Made by a program: the position numbers and the translations under genes | From: Kribbella jejuensis | Lineage (GTDB): Bacteria; Actinomycetota; Actinomycetes; Propionibacteriales; Kribbellaceae | Length of the DNA stretch: 64,000 bases | Assembly (NCBI RefSeq): GCF_006715085.1 | Contig: NZ_VFMM01000001.1 | Location: forward strand, 3,906,001-3,970,000 | Direction: 5' to 3' | Part shown: positions 38,540 to 47,416 of the stretch, one piece after another | How positions within the stretch are numbered: position 1 is the stretch's first letter | Layout: each line of letters opens with the position of its first letter | Notes under the pieces: model-generated | The model's input: the letters and a program-made list of their open reading frames with translations, nothing else | Told to the model about the DNA's origin: nothing | The model's database searches: none

Positions 38540-38669
38540 TGGGTACCTGCTGAGCAAAGAAGTTTATCAACGCTGGGGGTGGAAGAAGGTCGGCACCACG
38601 CAGACGTACGCATACTGGCCCGTTGAAAACATCGGCGTCCTTGCGTTGCACGACAGCAAGCCCACCTGA
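38540..38669 (+). pseudogene. Possible acetyltransferase C-terminal remnant
   Basis: The frame reads LLSKEVYQRWGWKKVGTTQTYAYWPVENIGVLALHDSKPT, resembling the last strand-helix of a GNAT protein (the Y-x-x-x-G-W-x-x-V-G pattern). Nothing upstream in frame looks like the rest of the domain. Confidence 0.4.
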
Positions 38670-38736
38670 CCTCTCGAAGAAAGGCCAACCGTCGGTTCGG
38701 TATGTCCCAACTCGTGTCGGCAGCGGTTGAAGGGCG

Positions 38737-41679
38737 TCAGTAGTACTCGCGCACGTAGCCGAGTGCCTTCTCGAAAACGTCGTTGTCGCGGATCTTGAAC
38801 TGGACATACAGGGTCTTGCGGAGGGCCTGCCGGACCTCTTGATCGCCGCGGATTGTTGACTGCCAGCCTTCGAAGCGGACTCCGCGGACGACCTCGTCGA
38901 TACGGTTGACGATGTTCTCGACGATAATTGGCGTGTCGTCGCCCTTCAGAGCCTCGAACAGTTCGGTCAGCGCCGCCTTACCCTGTTCTTCGCGGGGGAT
39001 TTCGTTCACGGTCTTCTCAGCCGCCACGGTGTCGCGGGCCAACTCCAGCAACTCGCGCAGGAAGTCGAGGCTGGAGTGCTGTATGTCGGCGTACTTCTCA
39101 CGCAGGGCGTTGAGTCGCCGTCCCAGCTCAATGAATACCGGGTTGTTGAGGTGGCGCGCGATGCGCGCTGTGATCTGCTGCTCGATCTCCTCGATCGGCA
39201 CATCCTTGCGTCCGCCTGTCATCAAGTCTTCGACCGTCTGGGCGTCGAGGACGATTGTCTCGGTGCCCTGTGGGATCTCGACCTGAACGTGCTCATTGAT
39301 CAGATCGATCGTCTTGGCCCCGAGGGCGTGCCACACGAGCCGGCCGGCGATGTCGGAGGGACGCACCGACTCGTATACGTCGGACAGCCACCGGTAGTCG
39401 TCTCGGTAGGCCGCGAGCATGGGGTCGGGACTGAGAGCCTCCCAGAGCTGGCAGACGACACTGTACGCCAACCCGAAGGCATCCTTCGTCACGTCGTCGG
39501 CGATCGCCGACTGAGCCTGGACCAGGCCCTCGTATCCACCGACGGTGCGGTCAACCCCTGGAAAGAACGCGAGTGCTGCGGTCATGGCGGGGGCGAGCTG
39601 CTGCTTGAGTTCCTCGATGTTCGACACGACCTGCTGTACGGCGCGGTCATCGAAGGCCAGCGACTTGGCGACGTCGTCGAAGATGCCGAGGTAGTCGACG
39701 ATCAGACCATGGGTCTTGTCGGGCGGGTAGACCCGGTTAGTCCGGGTGATCGCCTGAAGGAGTGTGTGCTCCTTGAGCGGCCTGTCGAGGTACTGGCAGT
39801 ACAGGATCGGCGCATCGAAGCCCGTCAGCAGCTTTGCGGTGACGATGATGATCCTGAGCGGGTCAGTAGAGTCATTGAATCGGGTGACGACCTGCTCGAG
39901 CTCGTCGGCGCCCGGGGTCCACTTCGCCCACACAGGTGAATCCCCACGAGACTTCGACATCACGATCGTTGACGCCTCGCTGCCGAGATGCTTGTCTAGC
40001 TCGTCTTTGTAGGCAACACAGGATGCCTTGTCGTACGCGACGACCTGCGCCTTGAAGCCCTGCGGCTCGACCTTCGCCCGGAAGTGTTCTGCGATGTCAG
40101 CGGCGATCTTTGCGATGCGCGACGGGGTCTTGATCAGGACCTCGATGGAGGCGGCCTTCTTCGACAGGGTGATCTTGTCGGTCTCGGCCAGGTCGCGGTC
40201 CGCCGACAGTTCCGCGAATGCTGCGTCGATCGCCTCCTGGTCGATGTGGATCTCCGACAAGCGCGGCTCGAAGTGCAATCGCAGCGTTGCGCCGTCGCGG
40301 ATCGATTCTTGGAACGAGTAGCGCGACAGGTAACCACCCTCATCTTCAGGCGATCCGAACCACATGAATGTGTTGCGATCGCGCTTGTTGATCGGCGTTC
40401 CCGTGAGTCCGAAGAGGAAGGCGTTTGGTAACGCCTCGCGCATCTTCAGCCCGTAGTCGCCCTCCTGTGAGCGATGAGCCTCGTCGACCATTGCAATGAT
40501 GTTGTCGCGCGCATCGAGCACGCCCTGCGCCTCACCGAATTTCTGGATCGTGGTGATGATGACCTTCCGCGCACCCTGGCTCAGCAGCGTCTGTAGCTGG
40601 GCGCGCGAGTCGGTCGAGACCAATCCGGGAACGTCCGACGCGTTGAATGTGCCGGTGATCTGAGTATCCAGGTCGATCCTGTCCACCACGATCAGAATGG
40701 TCGGGCTGGTCAGCTCAGCCATCGCGCGCAACTTCAGTGCGGTGAACACCATTAGCAGCGACTTGCCAGACCCCTGGAAGTGCCAGATCAGGCCCTGCTT
40801 GATCTTGCCGTGCAGAACACGATCGACGATGAGGTTGGTCGCCTGGAACTGCTGGAACCGGGCGATGATCTTGATCTTGCGGTGCTGCTTGTCGGTCGCG
40901 TAGATCGTGAAGAAGCGCAGGAAGTCCAGCACCGCGTGAGGCTTGAGGACCCCCTCGACGGCCTCCCTGACGGCGGCGAGTCCGATCTTGGCCGGTGCAT
41001 CCTCATCAGTGGCTTGCGCACGCCACGGTCCCCACAGTTCGACCGGCATCCCGACCGTGCCGTAGCGGAAGTCCTTACCCTCCGTAGCGAACGAGAACAC
41101 GTTTGGCACGAAGAACTGCGGCACGCTCCGCTCATAGTCATCGTGGATCTGCGCCGCGCCGTCGATCCACGTGTAGGCCGGCCGAATCGGCGTCTTCGCC
41201 TCTCCCACCACGAGCGGAAGGCCGTTGCACCAAAGCACCAGGTCGAAGCGCTTCTCCAAGCGGCCTTGCTTGAATGTGACCTCGGTCGACACCATCCAGT
41301 GGTTCGACGAATCATCACTGACGTGATCGAAGTCGATCAGCCGGACCGTGGTGTGCTCACCGTTCGGACCGAACGGCATCGACTTCTGCCCGGTCAGCCA
41401 CGCCATGAACTCCTCGTTTGCCACCACCGGGTGTGGTGCAGTGCGAGCGGAGAGCAGGATCGCGCGGAGGTTGTAGATGACCTCGTCAGCCTTGGCCGGG
41501 TCGGCCTCGATCTCCGGGTTGAGGCTGATCAGTGCAGCCTTTAGGGCGCCTTCAAGCATCACCTCATCGGTACGGCGTGGCAGTTCGCTGCCGGGCACGA
41601 ATTGGATATCGATGGAGCTAATCAGGTCCCGGATGTAGTCGCGCACGGAGTTGGCTTCGTTGAATGGGGATCTGTTCAT
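38737..41679 (-). CDS. hsdR: Type I restriction endonuclease subunit HsdR
   Basis: This 980-residue subunit translocates and cuts unmethylated DNA. The nuclease residues D146, E160 and K162 lie in FDLVLWCNGLPLVVGEAKTP. The motor has HFQGSGKSLLM (Walker A about 302-308), VDEAHRS (DEAH 399-402), FGLTGTPINK and a distal TRTNRVYPPDKTHGLIVDYLG motif VI. A long helical C-terminus follows. The start overlaps the hsdS stop by 4 bases. Intact, so the system may be active. Confidence 0.95.
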   Translation of the reverse strand: MNRSPFNEANSVRDYIRDLISSIDIQFVPGSELPRRTDEVMLEGALKAALISLNPEIEADPAKADEVIYNLRAILLSARTAPHPVVANEEFMAWLTGQKSMPFGPNGEHTTVRLIDFDHVSDDSSNHWMVSTEVTFKQGRLEKRFDLVLWCNGLPLVVGEAKTPIRPAYTWIDGAAQIHDDYERSVPQFFVPNVFSFATEGKDFRYGTVGMPVELWGPWRAQATDEDAPAKIGLAAVREAVEGVLKPHAVLDFLRFFTIYATDKQHRKIKIIARFQQFQATNLIVDRVLHGKIKQGLIWHFQGSGKSLLMVFTALKLRAMAELTSPTILIVVDRIDLDTQITGTFNASDVPGLVSTDSRAQLQTLLSQGARKVIITTIQKFGEAQGVLDARDNIIAMVDEAHRSQEGDYGLKMREALPNAFLFGLTGTPINKRDRNTFMWFGSPEDEGGYLSRYSFQESIRDGATLRLHFEPRLSEIHIDQEAIDAAFAELSADRDLAETDKITLSKKAASIEVLIKTPSRIAKIAADIAEHFRAKVEPQGFKAQVVAYDKASCVAYKDELDKHLGSEASTIVMSKSRGDSPVWAKWTPGADELEQVVTRFNDSTDPLRIIIVTAKLLTGFDAPILYCQYLDRPLKEHTLLQAITRTNRVYPPDKTHGLIVDYLGIFDDVAKSLAFDDRAVQQVVSNIEELKQQLAPAMTAALAFFPGVDRTVGGYEGLVQAQSAIADDVTKDAFGLAYSVVCQLWEALSPDPMLAAYRDDYRWLSDVYESVRPSDIAGRLVWHALGAKTIDLINEHVQVEIPQGTETIVLDAQTVEDLMTGGRKDVPIEEIEQQITARIARHLNNPVFIELGRRLNALREKYADIQHSSLDFLRELLELARDTVAAEKTVNEIPREEQGKAALTELFEALKGDDTPIIVENIVNRIDEVVRGVRFEGWQSTIRGDQEVRQALRKTLYVQFKIRDNDVFEKALGYVREYY

Positions 41680-42830
41680 TCAAAGACCTTTTGCAAGATT
41701 GCGGACTTGATTGCATCGAGGCTCTGGATCTCAAGCTTCAGCGAAGTGGCCGCCAATGTCATTGACCCGTATGCATGGGCGAATCTGTGCTGACCGTCCG
41801 CTTCGAGGTCGGGCAACTCGACAGCGCCGAGAATTTTCTGATTGATCGAGGGGACGACACCCTCATTTCGCGAGTCGCTGAGTTTCACCTCCGAGAGCCA
41901 CGCCCAAAGGAAGTCAGTGTCAACTTTCGTCGGATGAACTATCAGAAAGTGATCGTCTACGAGGCATGGTTCGGCGACAATTCGACGGCGTTCAGCGTTC
42001 AGTGCGGCGCCGGTCCGAACCGTCACGACGTCCCCCGGCTCAGCGAGTCGGGCGCCCATTCCAGCAGCGTCTTCTGATGTGATCCAGTTCGGCGTCGACG
42101 TAAGTAAACGCTCATTTCCAGGCGAGTCGAGGTCGCTCACCTTGAAGAATGGGTAGTCGCCATCGGGTCGCCCCTGCAACCGGACCGGGAAACCCTGCCC
42201 ATTTCGAATCGTTGCTACGTCCGCGAGTCGCTTCGTCGACCGCGTGCTGGCCTTCAGCGAAAGGAAGTGTGCGCGGCGGGCATCGAGTGTCGCGCACACC
42301 TTCTGTCCCAACGCGCGGCGGTGGCGCTCGACCGCCCAGAGCAGGTCAGCGATGCGCTTCTGCTCGTGGAGGGGCGGGATGTCGAACTCGTATGCGGCCA
42401 GCTCGCCCCAGTTCAGGTAGGGGTTGACTGAACCACGAGAGTTGGCGATCGCATACGTGTGGAAGGTCTCGGACGAAAGGACGAAGGGAAGGAACTCCTG
42501 CAGAAGTGCGCCCTGGTCGAGGGTCTCGAGCACGAAAGTCTTCTCGCCGGTGATCCCGACGAACTCTGGGACGGCGACCTTTCGCAAGTACGTCCGTCTG
42601 GAGACGTAGAGAACGTGGTTGGCCTTGAATCGCTTGTAGAACATCGGCCCGATGGGGTCCCGACCGATGACGCCCCAGTCGGTGATTGCGAGACTGCCAC
42701 TCGGGATGTGTTCACCGGCAAGGAACCTATCTAACCCTGAGGTCTCGGCATCGACGCGGTCGGTGACGTGGCGAACCACGTCGCGAAGTGCCACGCGTTT
42801 CCAAGTTGACTTCTCGATGTCGAGACTCAT
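41676..42830 (-). CDS. hsdS: Type I restriction specificity subunit HsdS
   Basis: This 384-residue subunit has two target-recognition domains separated by conserved helices. The first ends LPPLHEQKRIADLLWAVERHRRAL, the standard HsdS spacer helix, and the second begins ATIRNGQGFPVRLQGRPDGDYPFFKVSDL with VVTVRTGAALNAERRR. The start and stop overlap hsdM and hsdR by 4 bases each. Two different domains imply a bipartite asymmetric target, which cannot be predicted here. Confidence 0.93.
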   Translation of the reverse strand: MSLDIEKSTWKRVALRDVVRHVTDRVDAETSGLDRFLAGEHIPSGSLAITDWGVIGRDPIGPMFYKRFKANHVLYVSRRTYLRKVAVPEFVGITGEKTFVLETLDQGALLQEFLPFVLSSETFHTYAIANSRGSVNPYLNWGELAAYEFDIPPLHEQKRIADLLWAVERHRRALGQKVCATLDARRAHFLSLKASTRSTKRLADVATIRNGQGFPVRLQGRPDGDYPFFKVSDLDSPGNERLLTSTPNWITSEDAAGMGARLAEPGDVVTVRTGAALNAERRRIVAEPCLVDDHFLIVHPTKVDTDFLWAWLSEVKLSDSRNEGVVPSINQKILGAVELPDLEADGQHRFAHAYGSMTLAATSLKLEIQSLDAIKSAILQKVFE

Positions 42831-44320
42831 GCTGACACCTCCGCTCGAAGTAGCGCGAGGACATCGGCGATCGCAACGTCAGAGTCCTGCGCGGCGACGC
42901 GCCAGTCGGCCAGCGCGCCGGATACATCAATCTGCTCGGCTCCGTTGGCTTCCGTGGCTTCCGCGACGTACAGGGGGATGGCGAGGCTGTAAGCCTTTTC
43001 CGCGATCTGGTTGAGCGTTGCGACTGCGGCAAAGCCATCCTGGTCCTCGAAGGCATGGTAGGCACTGAGGATCTTGTGTTGATGTGTCTCGCGAAGAAAT
43101 GACTGCGTCTGCTCCCGCGCAACCTCGCCGACAGCGTTGATCAGAAGCACCTTTCCCCTTCGCTCCGGCGGCTTGGCAGCGCGGAGAATGACCACACTCG
43201 CTGGCATCGGCGAGTTGTAGAACAAACCCTCGCCGAGGCCCAGCACACACTCGACTAGATCTGACCTCACCAGCACCTCGCGCAGCGCTGCTTCATCTCT
43301 TCGAAAAAGCACGCCATGTGGGAAGAGGATCGCGGCGCGGCCTGTCTTGGGGTTCAGGCTCCTGGCGATGTGCTGGAAGAACGCATAGTCAGCGCGTCCC
43401 TGCGGTGGAACTCCCCATATGTTGCGGCCGAAGGCGTCTTTTGCGAAGGCGTCTCTGTTCCATGCCTTGATGGAGTAGGGCGGGTTAGCCAACACAACAT
43501 CGAATGTCCGCAAGCCGCCGTTGGAGTTCAGGAACGCCGGCCGAGCGAGTGTGTCGCCATGGGCTATGCGGCCGTCGGTGATTCCGTGCAGGAAGAGGTT
43601 CATACGGGCGATCGCAGATGTCCCGTGGTTGAGTTCCTGCCCGTACAGACGCAGGTTACGCCACTCCTTGCCCTGTCGCCTCAGCTCGGCGGCGGTGGAG
43701 ATGAGCATGCCGCCGGTCCCGCACGTGGGATCGTAGACCGACTCACCCGGCTGAGGCTCCAGCATTAGCGTCATCAGGTGTACCAGCGTGCGGTTGGTGT
43801 AGAACTCCTGTGCTGTGTGGCCGGAGTCGTCGGCGAACTTCTTGATCAGGTACTCATAGCCGTTGCCAAGTTCGTCCTCGGGCAGATTTGCGATGGAGAG
43901 CGTCTTGGTGGAGAAGTGCTCGATCAGATCCGAGAGCGTCGAGTCAGGGAGCAGGTTCTTGTTGCCCCAATCGCCGTCGCCGAAAACGCCGGGAAGCGTG
44001 TCGGGGTTGGCGGACTCGATCGCGCGCATGGCCTTGAGAATCGTGGTCCCGATGTCGGTGATGACTGAGCGGATGTCGTCCCAGTGGCAGCCGTTCGGGA
44101 TGGCGAAGCGGTGGTTCTCGGGCAAATCGGCCAGCGTCTCGTCGCCGTAGACCTTCATCGCGGCAGCATGCTCCTCGTCGTAGACGTCGGAGATCCGCTT
44201 CAGAAAGACGAGCGGGAAGATGTACTGCTTGTAGTCGCCAGCATCGATTAGGCCGCGTAGCACGATGGCCGCGCCCCATAGGTAGGACTCCAGTTCGCGC
44301 TGGGTGATGCGAGTGCTCAT
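42827..44320 (-). CDS. hsdM: Type I methyltransferase subunit HsdM, second copy in operon
   Basis: The ATG at 44320 gives 497 residues. The N-terminal helical domain (QRELESYLWGAAIVLRGLIDAGDYKQYIFPLVFLKRISDVYDEE) is followed by the SAM-binding motif VYDPTCGTGGMLIS and the catalytic VVLANPPYSIKAWN (NPPY), so it should be an adenine-N6 methylase. It overlaps hsdS and the other hsdM by 4 bases each. All motifs are intact, and it differs enough from its neighbour to be an old duplicate or a second-source gene. Confidence 0.93.
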   Translation of the reverse strand: MSTRITQRELESYLWGAAIVLRGLIDAGDYKQYIFPLVFLKRISDVYDEEHAAAMKVYGDETLADLPENHRFAIPNGCHWDDIRSVITDIGTTILKAMRAIESANPDTLPGVFGDGDWGNKNLLPDSTLSDLIEHFSTKTLSIANLPEDELGNGYEYLIKKFADDSGHTAQEFYTNRTLVHLMTLMLEPQPGESVYDPTCGTGGMLISTAAELRRQGKEWRNLRLYGQELNHGTSAIARMNLFLHGITDGRIAHGDTLARPAFLNSNGGLRTFDVVLANPPYSIKAWNRDAFAKDAFGRNIWGVPPQGRADYAFFQHIARSLNPKTGRAAILFPHGVLFRRDEAALREVLVRSDLVECVLGLGEGLFYNSPMPASVVILRAAKPPERRGKVLLINAVGEVAREQTQSFLRETHQHKILSAYHAFEDQDGFAAVATLNQIAEKAYSLAIPLYVAEATEANGAEQIDVSGALADWRVAAQDSDVAIADVLALLRAEVSA

Positions 44321-45819
44321 GCCGACATTCCCCACTTCGCGAGCTCGGTCTCCAACGCAGCCCGGGTCTCCGCGGCCTTCGCGTGAGCGGCTTCAAGGTT
44401 CGCCAACGCGTCCGCGAGGGTCAGCCTCTCGCCGGCATCGGCGGGAGCGACGTAGAGGGGGATGTTGAGGTTGTAGTCGTTGCCGGCGATCTCGTCGCGC
44501 GTGCTCACGTGGGCGAGACCGTCGATGGCGTCGTAGTAGCGGTAGGCGTCGAGCAGCTGCTGGGCATGCTCCGGCTCGAGGGCGTTCTGGTTGCGCCCGC
44601 GCTTGAATAGCGCGTCGCCGTTGATGAAGAGAACCCTATCTTGCTTCTCAGCCGGCTTGTTGAGGCGGAGGATCAGCACGCAGGCAGCCAGGCCGGTGCC
44701 GTAGAACAGATTGGGCGCCAGTCCGATCACGGCGTCGACGACGTCCGCCTTGATGACGTGGGTGCGGATCCGTCCCTCGGCGCCTTGTCGGAACAGGGCG
44801 CCCTGGGGCAGGACGACTGCGACCCTGCCCGTCTCGGGGCGGGCGGAGGTAAGCATGTGCTGGACCCAGGCCCAGTCGGCGTACCCCTTCGGTGGAACAC
44901 CGCCAAGCTCGTTGCGACCCCACCTGTCGCTTGCCCACTCGGTCTCGCCCCAGTTCTTCAACGAGAATGGAGGGTTTGCGACGACGCAGTCGAACCGGGC
45001 CAGGTGGTTGCCCGTGTAGAACGCCGGCCTGCGGAGCGTGTCCTCCCGCACAATCCTGAAGTCCTCGACGCCGTGAAGCAGCAGGTTCATGCGGGCGATC
45101 GCGGAGGTAGCGAGCACCTTTTCTTGGCCGTAGAGCTTGCCCCACAGTGTCTTGGGACTGCCACCGGAGGCCTTCACGTGCTCGATGACCTCGATGAGCA
45201 TGCCACCGGTGCCGCAGGCGGGATCATAGACGCTCTCGCTCTCCTGAGGGTCGAGGATATTGATCAGCAGGCCGACCACCGAGCGTGGGGTGTAGTACTC
45301 ACCAGCCTTCTTGTTCGACTGGTCGGCGAAGCGCTTGATGAGGTACTCGTACGCGTTGCCGAACACGTCTGGTGCAACGGCCGCGTTGGACAGCGTCTTG
45401 GTCGAGAAGTGCTCTATCAGATCGGCCAGCCTGCGATCAGGAAGCTTGTCCTTGTTGGTCCAGTTGGCGTTTCCGAAGATGCCGTACAGCGTCTCCGGAT
45501 TCGCCTTCTCGATCTCACGGAAGGCCGTCTGTAGGGCCGTGCCGATGTTCTGGGTGTGATTGCGGACGTCGCTCCACAGATTGCCGTCCGGGATCGCGAA
45601 CCGGTGGTTCTCGGCGAATGCCGCGAACTCGTGGTCGCCACCGGACTCGTCGAGTGCTTGGGCGTACTCCTCCAGGTATACGTCACTGATCCGCTTGAAG
45701 AACATCAACGGGAAGATGTACGCCTTGAAGTCGGCCTGGTCGATGCTGCCGCGGAGCAAGTCCGCCGCCGTAGCGAGGTATCGCTCCAGCTCGGGCAGCG
45801 TGATTCGGTCGGTGGTCAC
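44317..45819 (-). CDS. hsdM: Type I methyltransferase subunit HsdM, first copy in operon
   Basis: The GTG at 45819 follows AAGGAG by 6 bases and gives 500 residues. Motifs are LERYLATAADLLRGSIDQADFKAYIFPLMFFKRISDVYLEE, VYDPACGTGGMLIE (SAM site) and CVVANPPFSLKNWG (NPPF). The C-terminal coiled region (LANLEAAHAKAAETRAALETELAKWG) resembles the HsdS-docking helix. It is the first gene of the operon hsdM-hsdM-hsdS-hsdR. The in-frame extension upstream to 45969 lacks a ribosome site and looks non-coding. Confidence 0.93.
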   Translation of the reverse strand: MTTDRITLPELERYLATAADLLRGSIDQADFKAYIFPLMFFKRISDVYLEEYAQALDESGGDHEFAAFAENHRFAIPDGNLWSDVRNHTQNIGTALQTAFREIEKANPETLYGIFGNANWTNKDKLPDRRLADLIEHFSTKTLSNAAVAPDVFGNAYEYLIKRFADQSNKKAGEYYTPRSVVGLLINILDPQESESVYDPACGTGGMLIEVIEHVKASGGSPKTLWGKLYGQEKVLATSAIARMNLLLHGVEDFRIVREDTLRRPAFYTGNHLARFDCVVANPPFSLKNWGETEWASDRWGRNELGGVPPKGYADWAWVQHMLTSARPETGRVAVVLPQGALFRQGAEGRIRTHVIKADVVDAVIGLAPNLFYGTGLAACVLILRLNKPAEKQDRVLFINGDALFKRGRNQNALEPEHAQQLLDAYRYYDAIDGLAHVSTRDEIAGNDYNLNIPLYVAPADAGERLTLADALANLEAAHAKAAETRAALETELAKWGMSA

Positions 45820-46440
45820 TCGACTCCTTCGATCGTTGGCGGCCCCGTCCCCCATGGGCGGTAGGCTGCTCGATGTGTCCCGATGCCCCGGGCATCCAGC
45901 ACCTTCAACGGGCTTGCCGACACTCCAGCTGCAAATTGTAGCGAAGCTGTCACAACATAACCTCGCCAACGCTGGTCATGGGAAGGCTTATGGCCTACAA
46001 GCCGAGGGATACAGGTGAATCTGATTCCAGCGACTCAGAACATCGCTCGGCTCCCGTTGCAGCTCATCGAAGTCGGCCCAATGGATCCGCGGTGGCTCGA
46101 CATACGATCAGTTGCTTGCCGGGCAAGTCGCAAGAACAACCCGTACACCTCCCGTTGTCCCCAGTTCTGATGGCCGCGTGGTCACCATCTATCCTCCCCA
46201 CCGCGAAGCTAACCGCTCAGCCCGACATTGGCCAGAGCTGGAAGAGGCGGATCCGGGTATGTTCCTAGGGCGGTACCCGACCTCCGTGGAATCGCACAAT
46301 CCGCCCATCGTTTACTCCGTGAAATCAACAGAAGGCGATGGCTGTGTACAGTCACTCTTGCGTAGTCTGGTCGTGTGAATCCGCAGGTCACGGGTAGATT
46401 TGGCAATTGATGACAAATGATGAGCGTATTCTTGCCAGTT
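45820..46440. other. 620-bp gap upstream of the restriction operon
   Basis: It should contain the hsd promoter. Two short plus-strand frames (46015-46170, GTG start, MNLIPATQNIARLPLQLIEVGP; and 46112-46378) have fair composition but no clear ribosome site or family. A possible second att-like trace, AATCCGCAGGTCACGGGT, starts at 46378. Confidence 0.4.
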
Positions 46441-46477
46441 TCCGCGGATTGTGAGTTCGAGCCCTGCGGGGCCTGCC
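46441..46477 (+). repeat. Diverged third copy of the tRNA-Lys att segment
   Basis: Thirty-one of 37 bases match the att core (TCCGCGG.TTGTG.GTTCGAG and the GCGGGGCCT end). Similarity to the DNA right of attL continues past the core (CTGCAGGT/CCGCAGGT). This suggests the old right end of the island, drifted since insertion. Confidence 0.65.
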
Positions 46478-47416
46478 GTTTCTGCAGGTTGGGCGCAGAT
46501 CTGCGCATCGACTGGGGCGGCAGGGCCGCCTTTACTAGGCGAATACGCAGAGTCCTCCTGGCGGGTGTCGTACGTACAGCGGCGCGGCGGTCGGCTGAGG
46601 TCGCGTAGCCGGTCTCAGTCGGTGAGGTCGGTTTGGTGAGCTGGTTTGACACCTTGGCCTGAACGGTGTTGGGGATCAGCGGGTCTGTGGCTGCGAACAG
46701 AGTCAGCGAGCAGGCGATGGTGTGTGCAGCCGCTCAGCCGGGTCCGGACGGCTACCTCGTTGGGTTGCGGGGAAGTTGAACTTCGCGGCGAGCGTGCGGA
46801 GGCGGTCCAAGCCCGAAACGGCGGCGACTCAGATCCCGTCTGGTGCGGTGGCTGCCTGGGCCTGCACCCCCGACGATCCGCGTCCGCGCGTGCGGCGAGA
46901 CATGTTCGCCCGTGTGCCGCTGCGACGGTCGGCGTCTGGCCGCGGCCGGCACTCGAGCCCTGCCGCGGCGGCGACGCGCCGGCCGCGGTGGTGGGGATTT
47001 GCGACGGCCTGGTGCGGCGGTGAGTCGTGTGCCGCCTGCGCGAGCGGTCGGGTTCTGTCCGTCGTGGGCCGTCGGGTGGTTGGGGTGCGGAACCGGTGCT
47101 GGGTGGTGGTGGGCTGCCGGGATGTAAGGCGGTTGGATTAGTGGATTGCTTCATGAAAGTGACATGGCGTAGAGTCAATAGTGTGATGCAAGTTACTCGG
47201 GTGGGGTCGGAGCTCCGGCGCCAGTCTTGGGAGGCGTCGTCAGCGGGGCGGCCGGCGTGACGGCCTTCCATCGGGCTTGGTGTGTGGTCGCGGTGCCGGG
47301 CCCGCTCGTCGCTCGCATGTTGATCGCGTTCGGCCGGATCTGTGCTGGCCAGGTCGCGACGGGTCGAGACAAACAACCCCGGACTGTAAAGAACATCGAT
47401 TGAATGGAGGACCAGC
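46478..47416. other. 940-bp gap with no supportable gene
   Basis: Long frames exist on both strands, but all are rich in Arg, Pro, Ser and Trp and match no family. The promoter of the next gene must lie at its right end; a less GC-rich patch at about 47150-47195 is the best place. Confidence 0.45.

Larger units (their letters stand above)
38050..38736. other. Intergenic stretch with two gene remnants
   Basis: Apart from the IS1634-like fragment (38179-38405, minus) and the acetyltransferase tail (about 38540-38669, plus), this 690-bp stretch has no credible gene. It separates the DUF262 operon from the convergent hsdR. Confidence 0.55.

Noticed and set aside
46378..46400. AATCCGCAGGTCACGGGT as a fourth att copy
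   Set aside because: About 15 of 20 bases fit, and such words are common in tRNA T-arms; noted only as a possible trace beside the better copy at 46441.
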